DNA from: an uncultured Eubacteriales bacterium
GTDB lineage: Bacteria; Bacillota; Clostridia; Lachnospirales; Cellulosilyticaceae
DNA length: 64,000 nucleotides
Assembly: GCA_900551325.1 (NCBI GenBank)
Contig: URVM01000003.1
Coordinates: forward strand, 186,001 to 250,000
Direction: 5' to 3'
Every line of letters begins with the position of its first letter. Position 1 is the stretch's first letter. The position numbers and the translations under genes are program-made. The notes under the pieces were generated by a model. The model searched no databases. It was not told the origin of the DNA and saw nothing but the letters and a program-made list of their open reading frames with translations. Shown piece by piece: positions 63,302 to 64,000 of this stretch.

Positions 63302-64000
63302 TTATTTTTCCCAATAAATTTCTATTTTGTCGCCTTCCTTTATTTCATCCATAACTCCAACCTTTCGGCCATTTAATAAAAGTTTAATTGTACCCTTGGG
63401 CTGACTGAGGTCAAAATCTATATAATCAAATATATTAACAAATTGATAACTTGTTTCCTTATAAGGTAAAGTTACCGGTTTCTCATTAACATATAGGTTT
63501 ATAGCTTCTTCTTTAACTTCTAATTGTTCTTCCTTTTCTACTGGCTCTATACTACTGGTTTCTTCATTGGACAGCATTTTTTCTTCATTAGGTTTATCTT
63601 GAATATTGATACGGTCTCCCACACAGAGTGTGTAGTCGTAAGATACCTCTTCTTCATTAACTTTAATATACTTTTCATCAGGCTTCATATGTAAATAACT
63701 TAGAAGTTCTATAAGTGTTTGGACTTGTAAAACCTGTATATCATCACCTTCACAGATATTCTCTTCTAAAGGCTTAATATCTCCATTTACTAAAATAATA
63801 GGCAGCTCCATTGCCTCATTATTTATAAATATTTGTTTAAATGCTTCTTTATGTACATAATCTTTTATCTTTGCATTACCATCTTTACCACACTTAGCAA
63901 AAATCATAGTAAGCTCATCGCCTTCTTGAATATCATCTTCAAGGCTTGCTATTTGATTATTAAGGAAGATGGTTGCCGCCTCTCCATTACCACCTTTTAT
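63302..64000 (-). CDS. C-terminal part of a probable FtsA-domain cell-division/PilM-like protein
   Basis: The frame is open from the right edge to 63302 (about 232 codons); the first in-frame ATG at 63907 is internal. Visible are short beta-grasp-like repeats, each ending in an EGDxIxI or VGDRINI turn (EGDDIQVLQ, VGDRINIQD, EGDKIEIYWEK), and FVNIFDYIDFDLSQPKG. Clostridial FtsA-domain proteins next to ACT/DUF711 genes have such tails; the ATPase part would lie outside the window. Assignment rests on tail and context only. Confidence 0.5.
   Translation of the reverse strand: MKGGNGEAATIFLNNQIASLEDDIQEGDELTMIFAKCGKDGNAKIKDYVHKEAFKQIFINNEAMELPIILVNGDIKPLEENICEGDDIQVLQVQTLIELLSYLHMKPDEKYIKVNEEEVSYDYTLCVGDRINIQDKPNEEKMLSNEETSSIEPVEKEEQLEVKEEAINLYVNEKPVTLPYKETSYQFVNIFDYIDFDLSQPKGTIKLLLNGRKVGVMDEIKEGDKIEIYWEK

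Overview
This AT-rich 64 kb window is chromosomal core sequence from an anaerobic, endospore-forming member of the Clostridia. The evidence is sporulation and germination genes (spoIIP, gpr, a GerM-type lipoprotein), a complete Rnf complex, a tyrosyl T-box leader, a CIRCE-controlled heat-shock operon and a rod-shape/Min cluster. The gene order and the long PBP2 fit Lachnospirales; a Cellulosilyticum-like organism is my guess from memory, not something the sequence proves. There are no tRNA or rRNA genes, prophage, CRISPR array or complete insertion sequence. Almost all genes are on the minus strand, so operons read from high to low coordinates.

Layout. 1-4.3 kb: hrcA-grpE-dnaK-dnaJ behind a perfect CIRCE operator (dnaJ runs off the left edge). 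4.3-9.6 kb: gpr-spoIIP-lepA-hemW. 9.7-10.1 kb: rpsT, divergent from gpr. 10.1-17.2 kb: comEA, a two-component system, a GerMN lipoprotein, comEC and holA. 17.3-18.7 kb: a DacF-like carboxypeptidase on the plus strand. 18.8-27.3 kb: a ribosome and RNA block (two radical-SAM-cluster genes, a divergent RNase E/G, rplU-prp-rpmA, obg, yhbY, a nadD-yqeK fusion, rsfS). 27.3-38.0 kb: cell shape and division (DUF4321, maf, radC, mreBCD, an enlarged PBP2, minCDE, rodA, mgsA). 38.1-43.0 kb: rnfCDGEAB. 43.1-48.9 kb: an orphan GHKL ATPase, serA, serC, argF, a HAD phosphatase and a pseudouridine synthase. 49-56.4 kb: an RNA methyltransferase, a phosphoesterase, an M23 peptidase, a radical SAM protein, two small plus-strand genes and a glycogen debranching enzyme. 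56.4-58.0 kb: T-box-tyrS. 58.9-64 kb: an AI-2E-family exporter, pepD, a DUF711 and ACT-domain pair, and the C-terminal part of a probable FtsA-domain protein.

The most unusual part is the gene-free stretch after tyrS (about 58.0-58.9 kb). It holds homologous noncoding units in both orientations: a 76-bp direct duplication, a 122-bp-period tandem array and a giant imperfect inverted repeat with arms of about 106 bp. It is bounded by two diverged copies of the tyrS terminator region, and the second copy is interrupted by a 52-bp palindrome whose ends resemble IS3-family termini, with a CTA target duplication. Other notable points are a PBP2 with two large helical insertions, an RNase E/G without the usual zinc-link cysteines and with a perfect 15-bp hairpin in its own coding sequence, the NadD-YqeK fusion, and a sporulation-type promoter before gpr lying back to back with the rpsT promoter.
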